64,000 nucleotides of DNA from Larix kaempferi (lineage: Eukaryota; Streptophyta; Pinopsida; Pinales; Pinaceae), in the NCBI GenBank assembly GCA_027924585.1, contig BSBM01000753.1:23208501-23272500 (forward strand), given 5' to 3'. Below are positions 20,528-33,511 of the stretch, piece by piece (within the stretch, counting starts at the first letter, position 1; each line of letters begins with the position of its first letter). Below the pieces are notes generated by a model. It did no database searches. It was not told the origin of the DNA and worked only from the letters and a program-made list of their open reading frames with translations. Both the position numbers and the translations under genes were made by a program.

Positions 20528-22736
20528 TCAGAGAGTTGCAATATGAATGAGGAGATTGCAGAGCTGTTCAGGCTGTGAGAAGAAGGGAGAATGATCGCTG
20601 GCATGCATTTTGAATACCTTCTCTGGAGGATTCTCTGTTATGGTGTACTCCTGGTGCTCTGGAGGGAACAATCTGTCCTTCATTAACATGACATAAAATC
20701 TTCTGATACTCCCATACTTCTCCTTCGATAGCTTCAGTAACTCCACCGAGATCGGGAATGGCGTTGAAGTCAGAAGAGACTGTGCAAGGCTTGCGTCCTG
20801 TGGTGGTAAAGTAACACGGCGAAAGAACAAACTATTTCTGAGTGCAAACTTAATTGAAGAGCAAAAAAGAGCTTTAATAGTCGTCAAAAAATAGACATAT
20901 CCCACGTTTTATTCACACGCATTACACAGCCCTTTGTTGGAATCCAGTAGAGAGAAATTGAAGGCTTAAATACCTCATCAGGGCTCTCGTTGTAGAGATA
21001 GGACTTGACATGGTCAAGAACCAGTGAAGCAGATGTGGGTAGCTCTGAATCTTCTTTCATATTTAGTACTACTACTCCATTTTCCACCAGCCTGGGGAAT
21101 GTCTGCACACATCATATAAATTCAATCTGCATCTTAACTGTATCCACCCATTTCTATTAATATAATTATCATCAACTGTAAAAGAAAGAAAAGTCTGCTT
21201 CAAACCTTCGGGTTGGCAGAGCTAAGGAAGCTCTGATTGTTTCGAGGTGTAAATGCAGCAATGAAAATAGCCTTGGAGATCTTGGTTGGATACATCTCCA
21301 TCGCATATGATAATGGGCATCCAGCCAGGCTGTGACCTACAAGCGTCACCTGCCATAGATAGAATTCGAAGATTTCAATGCCCTTCAAAGCCCATGATGA
21401 AAGCAAGAATAATATCACTGGAAAAACCCATGAAGAAGATTTGAGCTTTTCAGAGGCTAAAATATGAAACCGAAATGAGTATTTTTCAATCTAATAAACC
21501 AGGTTCTGAAATGTCATATTTAAAATAAATAAAAATTATAGCAGGTCCTGATATTCCACCCTAGGAATCAAGGGTCACTCCATAGGCACCCCCGAAATGG
21601 ATCTCGGCACAGGTAGGACCTTAGCCACCACCACAGGCCTCTGAAATGTCATTATAAGGTGTTTGATCCCAAACATTTTAATGATGTAGTCAAGTCCAGG
21701 TCAGGTACATGATGATCCTTACTAGCAGGCCCTACTATGCTAGGCAACAGCAATTTCATTCATCATTCTTCGCAAAACAAAAGGTTTGAGTATATTTTGC
21801 TCTCTAAACATGAAAAACATTGCAACGAGAAGCCCAGTGAGACGCTATCTTGGAGACTTCTCAGAGCAACAGTGAAAACATGAACACCTAATAAACATGG
21901 AATTATATTTAAGCTCGGATAGTCGCCAGCTCTAAATACAAAAGGCCAAAAAGAAATAAAGTCTTAAAATAGCATCAGGCCTTTGTTGCCTATTCCTTGA
22001 AGGCCATAACTTTTATGGTAAGGATTCCAAAAGAACAATAGAGAGCCATATGATATAAACCTCCAATGTTCATAAGTAACACTCCAAAAGAACAATAAAG
22101 AGAACCATCAGTAAAACTCTCGATATTCATATCTTGCTTGGGACAATCATAAAAGAACAGTAAAGAGAACCATCATTAAAACACTCCATATTCATATATT
22201 GCTGGGGACATTCACAGTCGTGTCTTCAGTTTTGCTTTAGTGTCACCGTCCTTAAACCTAGAAATGATAGGTTAGGTGCCAGATAATCCAAGTACCTTCT
22301 CATCATTTCCGAGATTGCTGAGATATTCTAGCAGTGGTTTTGCATAGTGTGAGATTGAATTGACCTGATCTGTAGAGGCTGCCCTGTTTATTCCATTGGA
22401 GGTGAGATCCAAGGCAGCCACTCTATGGCCATTCTGCTTAAGTAGAGTAACAATTTTGTACCAACACCATGCTCCATGCCCAAGTCCATGAATCAACACA
22501 AAGTGCTGCTGTCTTCCTTCTCCTTCCTGATCAATTTCACAAGAAAAAAAGAAACTCAGATCACCTTATGATGGGACTCCATCACTGCTTTCCTGCAAAT
22601 CAAAAAGCAAAAAGCAAAGCAAAACTGAACTGAAGAAGCTGCTCAGGTTTTGGGATTCCACAACCTGTACATGAATAGAAACAACAAGCAGCATGACACC
22701 GAGGGCAACAACAGTCCTACTCCATTGCAGCACCAT
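20528..22736 (-). CDS. Methylesterase-type alpha/beta hydrolase (MES/SABP2-like), five exons
   Basis: Predicted exons: 22736-22665, 22526-22296, 21349-21206, 21102-20974, 20848-20528. All introns are GT-AG and phase 0, giving 298 residues with no internal stop. The family (SABP2, PNAE and MES esterases, or the related hydroxynitrile lyases) hydrolyses small methyl esters such as methyl salicylate or methyl jasmonate. Seen: the HGLGHGAWCWYK oxyanion region (about residue 37), nucleophile Ser108 in VGHSLAG, acid Asp250 in MLMKDRLFPPEHQ, and His278 in ASDHSPFF, a complete triad. Oddity: exon 1 encodes a separate hydrophobic N-terminus (MVLQWSRTVVALGVMLLVVS) resembling a signal peptide, whereas most family members are cytosolic. 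The first and last exon borders are the least certain. The substrate cannot be read from sequence. No transposon lies in its exons. Confidence 0.85.
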
Positions 22737-22827
22737 CTTAACAGTTGACTAGTACAGAGATTACACTGGCCAACTTTTTCTTTGAGATTTAGATTGAGGA
22801 TTCTCTAAATCCCAGGATTAGATTGAT

Positions 22828-22834
22828 GATATAG
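22828..22834 (-). promoter_or_regulatory. Weak TATA-like site upstream of the methylesterase
   Basis: CTATATC on the minus strand lies about 95 bp upstream of the proposed ATG. The position is reasonable but the match is weak. Confidence 0.2.
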
Positions 22835-22836
22835 CT

Positions 22837-23832
22837 GGTGGAGGAGACAAGGGCCAAGAGCACCGTACCTGAAATTATCTTAAAATCAGTGGGGCCACGA
22901 AAGCAAAAGTCATGGTGGGCACTGGGACTTGACTGCAGTAACTGGTACATGTGCTAAAAATGTGGGTGGAAAAGGCCAAAGGCAAGGAATCAACGCGTAC
23001 TTAGGGAACTGGAATTCAAGATTAACTATCTCCGTTACGACAAAAATATATAGGCGTATACTACCTCGTACATGAATTTTACACAGAATATTTAACATAT
23101 TTTAATATGATTTTTAATTAAATAAACTTATAACATGCGTTTGCATATGAACATAAAATACAATAGTCACGTTTCTTTATTTCTCGGACACCTTTAACAT
23201 ATTTTAATATGATTTTCGATCTTATTATTACCATCTATAGAAGTCATACAGAAACCATGTAGAAAGAATCAAATCGGAATACTTTTGTATGCGATAATAA
23301 AACACAATTTTTTTTCACAGAAAAATTCAACTTACTATTAATATGCGAAATAGTAAATAAAGTCAGCTGTCAGATCATACAATTTACATAATCCCTATCC
23401 GATAGAGCCATATGTCATCAAGTGACAGTAAAGTGTCATCAACCATAACCGTATAGTCCAAAATAAATAGAGCCATATGCCCCTAGATCATCCATAGCCC
23501 AGACCAGAAATATAACCTGAAGTAGAAACGTACTCAACAGTCATCCGAGCATAAATATACAAGCCAAAATAAATAGTAAGACTCATATACAATCATCCTC
23601 AAAGGTCTGTCACCAAGTGCATCATAAACAAGTATCAACTATACTATAAATACCGAACAGCATCAATAAGAGGCTGTAATAAGTGCCACAAAAAATGGTA
23701 AGTATGGATATACGCCCAACAAGTAGTTGGACCCTGTACCTTCAAGAATCTGCACATAGAACTACAAGTCAAGGTTTAGAAGACCGCAAAATACAGTATA
23801 ATCAAAATGAGAATAAGTAAAGACAAGAAGCC
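22837..23832. other. Spacer between methylesterase and LINE remnant
   Basis: No gene recognised. A TTTAACATATTTTAATATGA block occurs twice (about 23091 and 23191). The right part may be 3' untranslated sequence of the LINE on the minus strand. Confidence 0.35.
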
Positions 23833-24290
23833 TCAAGTCCAATGCAAATGATATGAGCCGTGAGCAAACAATAAATCCTCCCGCCACTCCTGCCACATAA
23901 TGACCCCAGCCTGAGAGGTAAGAGCCCGCTTGGAAAGCATATCCGCCTCCATATTAACCTCTCTCGAGCCTAAGAGATAATAGATAAAGAGTCACCCAAT
24001 ACTACAAGAGATGTGATCTTTCTCATACGGGCACAGAACAGAAGGAGCCAAAGGGCACATAATTCGCTCCTCGTATTGGTTCCAACCCCCAGATTTAGCC
24101 AGATATGGATGGAGACACTGTTGGAGATGTGAATTACTGCGCCCACACCACCCCTCCCATAACGAGCCATAGCAGCCCCATCGAAGAATCCACATGGGAA
24201 GATCAGCACCGGAGGTGCCAAACGATATTTCTTATTCAGACTATTCCTGCCACCAACATTCGCATGGATAGAGGTAAATTCTTTGTGTGG
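23833..24290 (-). pseudogene. LINE RNase H-like remnant
   Basis: On the minus strand the frame at 24332-23970 reads CGFFDGAAM, GGVGAVIH, TRSELCALWLLL and VVLGDS, the RNase H-like domain of plant L1 polymerases with the expected acidic residues. After a stop and a small deletion the next frame gives REVNMEADMLSKRALTS and ends at a TGA at 23833. It is a different LINE copy from the one at 6740-16125, and a 5'-truncated one. Confidence 0.75.
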
Positions 24291-24356
24291 TGCAAGTGTA
24301 ATAATAAAACACACTATATCACATTCATTCATTTATTTATTTCACACCTTTAAATA

Positions 24357-24380
24357 CCATTTATTTATTTATTTATTTTA
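24357..24380. repeat. (ATTT)n microsatellite
   Basis: A run of about six TTTA/ATTT units. A shorter run lies just upstream, near 24324-24340. Confidence 0.85.
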
Positions 24381-25699
24381 CATCTTTAAAATTGGTATTT
24401 AAGATTTTTTCAAAAGAATATTAAACATATTTTTAATATATATTTTGTAATTACTTGTGCATGAGATGTGTAACGAGGGAGCTGAGCCCACACAGTCATG
24501 ACGATGAGACACATAGCAAGCTCACACATAGGGTTCGCACATGGAGGTAAAATGTGGGCCTTGAGCGTGCTCTAAGCCAACTGCGGCGTAATCATGAGGG
24601 CTTTGCAACAAGGTCTGGTGTAGCCATAGCCTAGCGAAGGCCGTCTGACAACAGAGCCAGAAAGGACGTCGTGAAATCTTAATTAACAGATAAGTACATC
24701 AAACAAGTGTTAATTTTTAGGTTAAATTTTAAATTTATAACCAAAAATGTACTTAACCATCGCTAGAAAAGTGTGTAGCTAATCCTCTCACTCAAACGCC
24801 ATGTGCATGAACCTAGGGTTTTAGCTAGGATGACGTCATACTAATGCGCACTACAAAGGTGCTCACTTTGTTCCATGTGAGAAGTCTTACAAAGAAGTGG
24901 TGAGAGGATGGCGGGCATGGGATAGGTGGGTACGTACCCTCCACTGCTCCATCTGAGGAAAACTTGGTTCTCAGTGAATGATGAGGACGGTAGGAGAATG
25001 GTGAATCCCCCACTCATGATGATGATGATTGTGCATAATTTGGAAGGTGAATCCCCCATTCAAATAATTGCATAGCAAGACAATCCCATCAATCCTACTA
25101 GTTCCCTAGGTTGGATGGATACATTTGGAATTGTACTAAGGGAGCTAATAAATGATATTTATACATTATAATAGTTCAAGTATTTAATAAAGAGGGTGAA
25201 TAAAGAAATTCAAGAGAAATTCTAGGTGGCAATTGGTTTTGAAGACATATGGAGGATGTGGGACCCACACTAGCTTGATTCCTTGCGTGCTTGGTAGGGA
25301 AACCAAGAAAAGGATCAGCTATGACGTGGAGAAGGGACTCCATTTCTAATTGGAAAGGGATAATTCCTTAACTCCTCTCTTGTTATTGTCTTTGTATTTT
25401 ACAAGTTTTATATGCATAGAAGCTATGGCATAGGAATGTTGAAAATGCAAGAGGATAAATAAATGAAGTGAATATGTACTAGTTGGAATACTGACAGACA
25501 TTGCACATTGCATGTAAAAATACTTGTGTATATATATGATATGGCATATTGGTAAAATAGTGAAGTTTTATATAAGCAATGAGCCACTTAAGATGATTAT
25601 GGTGGTTGCTAATAATTGACCGTGTTCGCATTAGTTGTAGGACCAAAGACAACCGAAGCATGGCTAAGGATGTGGATGATGATTGTTGCATACAACCAA
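24381..25699. other. Spacer without recognised genes
   Basis: Moderate AT content with short open frames on both strands that show no family likeness. Nothing further is seen. Confidence 0.35.
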
Positions 25700-27256
25700 C
25701 AACCTATGAAGAAAGGATGGGGCAACAAGTCTATGATCATGAGGTTGGAAAAAGGACTGTGAAGCCTTGGTAAGAGGCCAACTGATCAGGTAACATTAAA
25801 CAATGTTAATGATAGCCATGCATGTAATGGTTATCTGTGCTTAATGGCATGAATATTGAAAGAGGATTTGGTAAGACCCCTTCAACTATGCTGATTTGGT
25901 TTTCATGTGGTACTGAATGCATGAATGCAAAGATTAATCCATCAGATACGGCAAGGTATGTGGCAGTAAGGGAAAGGATCCTTACACCCTATAATTCCTT
26001 AGAAACCTCAATGCATTCATATGAAATTATAACATGCCAATTGGGTATGCCGGATTATAAGTTTAAATAACCAAGGAAAGTGAGGACTTATGGCCCTGTC
26101 ATGGTAGTACATGGTTAGGCCATAATATGTTTGAATGCATAGTATTCATGAATTAATGCAAGGTTTCATTGAGTGAATGCACATTAAAATATTATGAAAA
26201 TGTTGTGAATGTGCATGCACATGTGTGGGTGCACATGTTGAGATGCATTGTGTGAATGCATGGGTATGACATATATATGTTTCAATGCAGTTATATAATA
26301 GATGAAATGGTGGACTATTGTTAATCCTAAGACCATTTCATGAGCTGCTGTGAATGGAGGAGAATGATTGCATGAAGAAGGTAGACATGTTGATGGGCTA
26401 CCAAGAGTGCCCTATGGAAATGACAGATTTGTATGGATACGAAGTAATGAGTATCTAAAGATTCGTTTAAATTGCATAAATGATGTGACTGTGTCTTGCA
26501 ATTTTATTATGATAAGGATGCATGCAAATATATTTGTATAAATATATATTTCATTACATTTCAAATGTTAAAAACTGGAAATGTTTGAATTATGGAGTGT
26601 TATAATTCTGAAAATGCTTCAGTGACTGTGGCAGCAATGAAATATTATATGCATAAGAGACTTACAAAGCATTTGGCTAATTGAATTTATAGATTTCAGG
26701 TAGATTGTCTTGGGCATGGCAAATGTGGGTAAGTCCATGATGAAGATTGGAATCTACCATGAGCAAGGGCTAAACGATATGAGAATAGACTCATGGCTAA
26801 GCAAATCAATTTCTGTAGAGGACATAATTGCAAATTCATACTTGAATTTAATTATTAATGCCATTGAATTATTAGAGAAATTAGATTTGAATTTTATTGT
26901 TAGATGCTACTGACTATTTGGCTATTTGATAAATGTGCCAGGAATACACATTGTAGGAAGACCATGTGTGATGACCTGCAGAAGCCAAATACATGGGAAG
27001 GACCCCATGCTTTGGAAATGGGTTTCGGGTGAAACACCATTTCATATTTCAAGAATGACATCTCAGCTAAGCTGTATGTTGGAAAACCATGAGAGTGAGA
27101 TGGTAAAGCTACGCCAAGAAGGAATGCATGGATTATGGAACGTGGAAAGATTGGGGTGGCAAACCGAAGAACTGTTGACTCAGAGAAGGGAGCCCCATTC
27201 TTCGCAAATGAAGAAAAGATACATCTGCAAAATGAATGAGTATTCTGTGACCTTAG
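25700..27256. repeat. Dispersed non-coding repeat family, copy 2 (left part)
   Basis: This stretch is collinear with about 1-1620. It is cut at 27257 by the gypsy element, and no clear continuation is recognised right of 33669. It holds a 138-codon open frame (26926-27342) with no family likeness that crosses the insertion point, so it is not a host gene. Confidence 0.55.
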
Positions 27257-27878
27257 TGATCCAGGTGGATATCAGTGGCCACCCACCTTTCCAACTAGCT
27301 CAAAATAGTTTTTTGGCAATTTTGATAATGTGCTATTTTTAGCAGTTTTTTGGGTCCTGAACATCCGGGGCCATTTTGAGGCCCTAAATGACCTTTTTCA
27401 TGACTTGGGGGGCCAAATGGTTTCCTACGGCATGCATTCGGCCCCAGGAGAAAGTTGTAAATATCGGATAGACCTTTCTAACGGGCTACCGAGCGCCCCA
27501 AATGGAGATCGTATGCAAACGTTACGACCCTGGGAAGTTGATGTACTAACTTACCCAAACGGGGCCCACATGACTTTTGGCGCTTCATCTCCTAGGGTTA
27601 GGTTTTTGGATGTCTAGGGATTTCGACATTTCTGCTTATTGTAAAAGGCCTTGAGATCCTCATTGTAACCATCTTCTTGTGAAATGAGCGTAGCCATCAC
27701 ATCTCTTCTCAAAGATAAGCCGCCACCATTCCAGCAAGCTTTTTTTCCGCTGCATTTTACAGTTTTAGCTTATTTCCTTATTGAATAGAAAACCAGTTTT
27801 ACTGTATCTCTGTTATTTTGTGTTGAGCATCTAATAAATATCTGTATTCATTTCTTTCTACTCATAAAATCCGGATCA
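27257..27878 (+). repeat. Gypsy compound, LTR1 (622 bp)
   Basis: Starts TGATCCAGGTGG and ends ATCCGGATCA, directly before the primer-binding site. Confidence 0.9.
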
Positions 27879-27879
27879 G

Positions 27880-27891
27880 TGGTATCAGAGC
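27880..27891 (+). other. Primer-binding site, gypsy compound
   Basis: TGGTATCAGAGC, a perfect match to the initiator-Met tRNA primer site, two bases after LTR1. A second copy is at 33112-33123 after LTR2. Confidence 0.95.
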
Positions 27892-27916
27892 AGTCTGCTC
27901 CTTGTCGTCTTATTGC

Positions 27917-28986
27917 ATGTCCCCAATGAGGTCAGGGTACAAAGAATTGGGTCTCGAGCTTGTTTCTCTTGAGGACAAAAGCTCTCGCACGCCCAAGCGA
28001 CCTCTCATGGTAGGAGAAAAGAAAGATGACAGGACAGGAGATCCTATCAAAATGTTGCTTGAGGAAGCTCTCACGCAACAAAGGAATGAGATGATGGATA
28101 GTTTTGCGCAAATCCTTCGGCGACTACCAACAAGCGACGCATCTTCCTCGAGCGGAGGCACCACCCCCTTCAAGGTAAAAATCAACTTTGATATTCCTAT
28201 ATTTGAAGGACAGATAGACGTAGATGCTGTAGATAAGTGGTTGAATCTACTAGAAGGATATTTTTTGTCCATAACTTTTCGAATAGAGAAAAGATTACTT
28301 TTCCGCTCCTAAAAGTCATTCCCCATGTCAAAGATCGGTGGGAAACTTTCTGTGAACAAAAGGACACAGACAAAGCCTCATTATTTTCAGTCACGGTCAC
28401 CTGGGAATTCTTCAGGGACGCTATTAAGGAACAATACTACCCTGTTGGAAGTTATGACGATCTGTATACCAAATGGACCACAGTGTGACAAGAAAGAGAC
28501 CAAGCAGTTCCAGAGTTCACAAATATCTTCCATACCTTATGCACCAAGCTGGGTATCAAAGATTCAGAGCGACATCTGGCGCTCAAGTATTGCGGTGGTC
28601 TGCATAGATACATACAGACCAAAATGGAATTTCTGGACATCTCTTCCTTGGGTGCAGCCTACCGATATGTCGTCAAAATTGAGCAGAAGCTCAAACAAAA
28701 GACGCAGCAATTTGGGCCTGGGAAGCCCTCACAGTAAAAGACAGGAAAGGGCGGCCCCAACCCACAGAATAAAGGACAGAGCAGAGATGGACAGTATCAG
28801 GACAATCAATCCAAGCCGCAAGCAAAGAAGGATACCAGAAAGATGAGGAAAGATACCGGGAAGTGGTGCGACTTCCATAAGAGCCCTTGGCATAACACTG
28901 TTGACTTCCACTCAAAGCATTCGCTGGTAGCCAAAGTGAAAGCATCTGAATCAGATGCGGGTTTTGACTCTGATTCTGAACCATAA
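27917..28986 (+). pseudogene. Gypsy gag, frameshifted
   Basis: The ATG at 27917 opens a frame reading MSPMRSGYKELGLELVSLED. A coiled, charged region and the conserved FEGQIDVDAVDKWLNLLEGYF segment follow. Near 28265 the frame shifts; the continuation reads NFSNREKITFPLLK, then EFTNIFHTLCTKLGI, and ends with a Cys/His motif (KWCDFHKSPWHNTVDFHSKH) in which one Cys position is Phe. In-frame stops occur at about 28486, 28736 and 28984. The start was chosen because the same ATG context recurs in the partial copy at 33149. Confidence 0.85.
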
Positions 28987-28998
28987 AGGGGAAGATGG

Positions 28999-31900
28999 AT
29001 CATTGACGTGGAATCCAGTGCCACCATTTCTACCACCAAGCTCCAGCCTGGTGAACCAGACGAGCCAGAAGAAGGAGAAACCAGACGAGCCAGAAGAAGG
29101 AGAAAACCTCTTCCATTCACAGATGTGGGTAAAAGGAACCCCGTTGCACTTCATCGTTGATAGCGGTATCCAGAATAACCTCATCTCAGCAGAGGTCATC
29201 AAGCGCCTGGCCCTGCCGACAACGCCGCACCCAAAACCCCACACCATTGGATGGCTCCGCAAAGGAAGCGATCTCCACGTCAGCTAGCAGTGGCAACTGT
29301 CATATGGCATCAATCCCTTCAAGGATGAGGTATTGTGTGACGTTGCTCCTCTCGAAGTTTCAGATGTTCTTTTGGGCCAACCTTATTTATGGAAACGTCA
29401 TGCTGTATATGAGTCTAGGCCTCATAGTGTTATTATTTCTTTGAACAGGAAATTGTACAGGATACCCAAGGCAGTCCCTCCTAGTGCTATTTCCTTGATC
29501 TCTGCCAAGCAATGCAGGAAGGTCATCTCTCAGACTAGGAAATTTGTCTTCTTCATGATTCGCTCTCAGAGTGAGAGAAAGATCGTAGCCACATCCAGGG
29601 CCTTTGTGATCGATCTCTCCACACAACAGAATCAAGTGGATAAGGTGGTGGAAGGATACTCATATATCTTCTCCTCTCTTACCAGGGTACCTCTGCACTG
29701 CCAGGTCAAGCATCCCATCGATCTAACCCCAGCCACACCGCTACCCAATGGGCCAATCTATCGCCGCTCTTTGTTGGAAAACGAGGAGATCAAGAGGCAG
29801 AACCAAGAATTTCTCCACAAGGGGCACATCCTTCCCATCTCATCACCTTGTGGGATCCCAATCATGCTGGTGTCGAAGAAATATGGGACCTAGCGACTCT
29901 GCATTGATTACTGGGCCCTCAATAAAATCACAGTCCGCAACCGGTACCTGATTCCCCAAATCGACGACCTCCTTGATCAACTCATGGGGGCCAAATACTT
30001 CAGTAAGATTGATCTAAAGTCTGGCTACCACCAGGTCCCAATAGAACAGACATATGTATGGAAGACTGCCTTCAAGTCAAAAGAAGTTCTTTTTGAATGG
30101 CTAGTCATGCCTTTTGGTTTGACAAATTCTCCAACAACTTTTAGAAGGATGATGGATGATATCCTATGACATTTCACCAATACTTTTGTAGTGGTGTATC
30201 TGGATGACATCCTCATCTACAGCAAGACTTGGGAGGAACAATTGTAGCATATTCAACAGGTTCTACACACCCTGCGGTAGCACAAACTATATGCAAACTT
30301 GGGAAAATACTCCTTCGACATGGACAAGGTCCATTACTTAGGCTATATCGTTGATCGACATGGTGTGCATGTGGATCCAGCTAAGATCCAGGTCATCCGT
30401 GACTGGCCAGCCCCAACCACACTCACTGAACTTCAGAGCTTCTTGGGCCTCGCCAATTTCTATCGCCAGTTCGTGCTGGGATTCTCTCATATCGCATGGG
30501 CCCTCAGCCAAGTGACTAGGGGTGGTGGTAAGGAAAAATTTGTGTGGGGCCTATCCCAACAATAAGCCTTCGATGACTTAAAGAAGCATTTGTGCTCATC
30601 ATCAGTACTCTCATTACTGGATCTGCAACATCCCTTTGAGATCGAGACAGATGCTTCAGATTATGCTGTGGGCGCCTTTCTCACTCAACATGGCCACCCT
30701 GTGGCATATCATAGTGAGACACTATCAGATGTTGTCCGTAAGTACCCTACCTACGACAAAGAAATGTACTCCATTGTACAAGCCTACCGCCAGTGGAGAC
30801 ATTACATTCTTGGGAAGGAGACAGTCATCCACACTGATCACAAGCCAATACAGTTCATGCAGACCCAAAGAAAGTTGCAGAATGACTGCCATCAAAAGTG
30901 GTCAACATATTTACAGCAGTTCCACCTCAACATCAAATATAAAACAGGGAGTACCAACTGAGTTGCTGACTGCCTCAGTCGACCTCCAGTTGCGGCACTC
31001 ACCACGGTGCTCGACTCTTGCGGCCACGAGACCTCCGAATGGCCCCACCTCTACGAGATAGACCCCGACTTCTCCACCACCTATCAAATGTTGGGCACCA
31101 ACTCAGTGGTTGCTAATTTCCATCTTCAGGATGGGTTGTTGTGTCATCTGGGCCATCTCTGCGTTCCATCAAGCGAGCACGCGAAGCTAATTTGGGAAGC
31201 TCACTACAGTCGAGTGGCAGGACACTTTGGCATCGAAAAGACAGTGGCAGTGCTGCAGAAACATTTCTACTGGTTGAAACTTCAACAAGATGTCGGCAAG
31301 TATATTAGGTTCTACACCGCTTGTGCTATTGCCAAACCGACCACTAAGAAACAGGGCCTATACACCCCTTTGCCTACTCCTGACACGCCGTGGGAATCCA
31401 TCTCAATGGACTACATGTCGGGCGTCCCGTCCACCAAGAGGGGAAATGACTGTGTTTTTGTGGTTGCTGATCGCTTTTCCAAAATGGCGATTTTAGCCAC
31501 CTGCAAGAAGAACATCACAGCAGAATCCATTGCCAAGCTCTTCTTTGAACGAGTATGGGTACATTTTGGGATCCCACAGACCATTATCTCAGACCGTGAC
31601 AGTCGGTTCCTCAGCTCATTCTGGTTGAGCCTCTGGTCACTGCTGAATAGAAAGCTCACCAAATCCACTGCCTTCCACCCCCCGATCGACGGTCAAACCA
31701 AGGTTGTCAATTCAACACACCCCCGCACATGGGATGAGAGTCTTCCCTATGTCCAACATAGATACAACCGAGCCTTTCATAGCTCAACTGGCCACAACCC
31801 CTTTCAGGTGGGGTTGGGATTCCAACCATTGGGCCCCATGGATGTTGCACTTCCCCTTGCGACCACCTAGGCAGACTCGTCCCCAAAAGCTGACAAAGCC

Positions 31901-32410
31901 GCCCGGTTCATTGACCGGATCCAGCATATCCGCCAATAGGTTCAGGATATTCTATAGAAGTCTAATGCCAAGTACAAGTAGTGCCATGATCCACATCGGG
32001 TGCCACATAAGTTTCAGGTGGGCAACAAAGTTTGGTTGCATTTGCAAAAATAATGCCTTACAGGGCCCCATCGAAAGCTTCGCTCGCTCTGTTATGGTCC
32101 ATACACCATCACCAAGGCGGTGGGTGACAATGCTTTTGAGCTCAACATTCCCCCCTTCCTTGGTCTGCATCCAGTCTTCAACGTGGCTCTCCTTCGACCA
32201 TATTTCCCACCATTATTAGACACCTCAGAGATAGCAGAGAAGTTGACAGCAACAGAGCTCAACCCTGACTGCCTACAACAAGCATCTAATGATCATATTG
32301 CAGACACACAGATCAAGGGCACCCGACATCAAAGGATTCAGCTTTATCGAGTTGTCAAAGAAGGGAAGTTCATGCACCAAGGCAAGTGGCTCACCCGGGG
32401 CCAAATTTAG
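28999..32410 (+). pseudogene. Gypsy pol: protease, RT, RNase H, integrase, all broken
   Basis: Domains in order: protease with FIVDSGIQNNLIS (about 29150); RT with CIDYWALNKI, KIDLKSGYHQ, MPFGLTNSP and YLDDIL (29900-30210); RNase H with EIETDASDYAVGA, YDKEMYSIV and HTDHKPIQF (30630-30860); integrase with HFGIEKTVAVLQKHFYW (31200-31280), SMDYMSGVP (about 31405), SDRDSRFLSSFW and DGQTKVVN (about 31690). The zinc motif has lost one Cys, and the catalytic Glu expected in DGQTE is Lys. Stops include TAG at 29892, TGA at 30167, TAG at 30245, TAA at 30562 and TGA at 30959, mostly where Gln, Trp or Arg is expected. The C-terminal tail (to 32410) has a LYRVVKEGKF.HQGKWL segment and no clear chromodomain. 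Confidence 0.95.
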
Positions 32411-32465
32411 CAGAAATTTCATCATTTGATGGGGGAACTCAACGTAATGGAGACCATTGCTTCCT

Positions 32466-32478
32466 AAGGAGGGAGGAT
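32466..32478 (+). other. Polypurine tract, gypsy compound
   Basis: The purine-rich run AAGGAGGGAGGAT abuts the TGATCC start of LTR2. Confidence 0.8.
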
Positions 32479-33110
32479 TGATCCAGGTGGATATCGATGG
32501 CCACCCACCTTTCCAACTGGCTCAAAACAGTTTTCTAGCAATTTTGGTAATGTGTTATTTTTAGCAGTTTCTCGGGTCCTGAACTTCTCAGGCCATTTTG
32601 AGGCCCTAAACGACCTTTCTTGACGATTTGGGGGGCAAAATGCATTCCTATAGCATGCATGGAATGCATTTGGCCCCAGTCCAAAGTTGTAAATCTCGGA
32701 TAGACCTTTCCAACGGGATACCGAGCACCCCAAACGGAGATCATATGCAAAAGTTACGACCCCGGGAAGTTGATGTACTAACTTACCCAAACGGGGTCCA
32801 CATGACTTTTGGCGCTTCATCTCCTAGGGTTAGGTTTTTGGATGTCTAGGGTTTTTGAAATTCCTGCTTATTGTAAAAGGCCTTGAGAGCCTCATTGTAA
32901 CCATCTTCTTGCGAAATGAGTGCAGCCATCACATCTCTTCTCAGAGATAAGCTGCCACCATTCCAACAAGCTTGTTTTCCGCTGCATTTTACAGTTTTAG
33001 CTTATTTCCTTATTGAATAGAAAACCAGTTTTACTGTATCTCTGTTATTTTGTGTTAAGCATCTGACAATAATCTATATTCATTTCCTTCTGCTCATAAA
33101 ATCCAGATCA
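32479..33110 (+). repeat. Gypsy compound, LTR2 (632 bp)
   Basis: Full length, ends ATCCAGATCA (one change from LTR1), and is followed by a primer-binding site instead of flanking DNA. It carries a small insertion around 32652 relative to LTR1 (GCATGCATGGAATGCATT). Confidence 0.9.
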
Positions 33111-33511
33111 GTGGTATCAGAGCAGTCTACTCCTTGTCGTCTTAATGCATGTCCCCAATGAGGTCAAGGTACAAAGAATTGGGTCTCGAGCTTGTTTCTC
33201 TTGAGGACAAAAGCTCTTGCATGCCCAAGCGACCTCTCATGGAAGGAGAAAAAAAAGATGACGGGACAGGAGATCCTATCAAAATGTTGCTTGAGGAAGC
33301 CTTCACGCAATAGAGGAACGAGATGATGGATAGTTTCATGCAAATCCTTCAGCGACTACCAACAAGCAATGCATCTTCCTCGAGCGGAGGCGCCGCCCCT
33401 TCAAGGTACAAATCAACTTTGATATTCCTAAATTTGAAGGATAGATAGATGCAGATGTTGTAGATAAGTGGTTGAATATATTAGAAGGGTATTTTTCTGT
33501 CCATAACTTTC
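33111..33511 (+). pseudogene. Partial second gag copy
   Basis: Repeats 27879-28276: the primer-binding site, the ATG at 33149, then gag codons to the CCATAACTTT block. There the sequence jumps into the middle of an LTR (CGCCACCATTCC). Stops interrupt the frame (TAG at about 33313, 33443). Confidence 0.85.

Noticed and set aside
26926-27342. 138-codon open frame as a host gene
   Set aside because: It crosses the border between the dispersed repeat and the gypsy LTR at 27257, so it is a chance fusion.
28691-29262. Minus-strand frames of about 100 codons
   Set aside because: Shadows of the gypsy gag-protease region.
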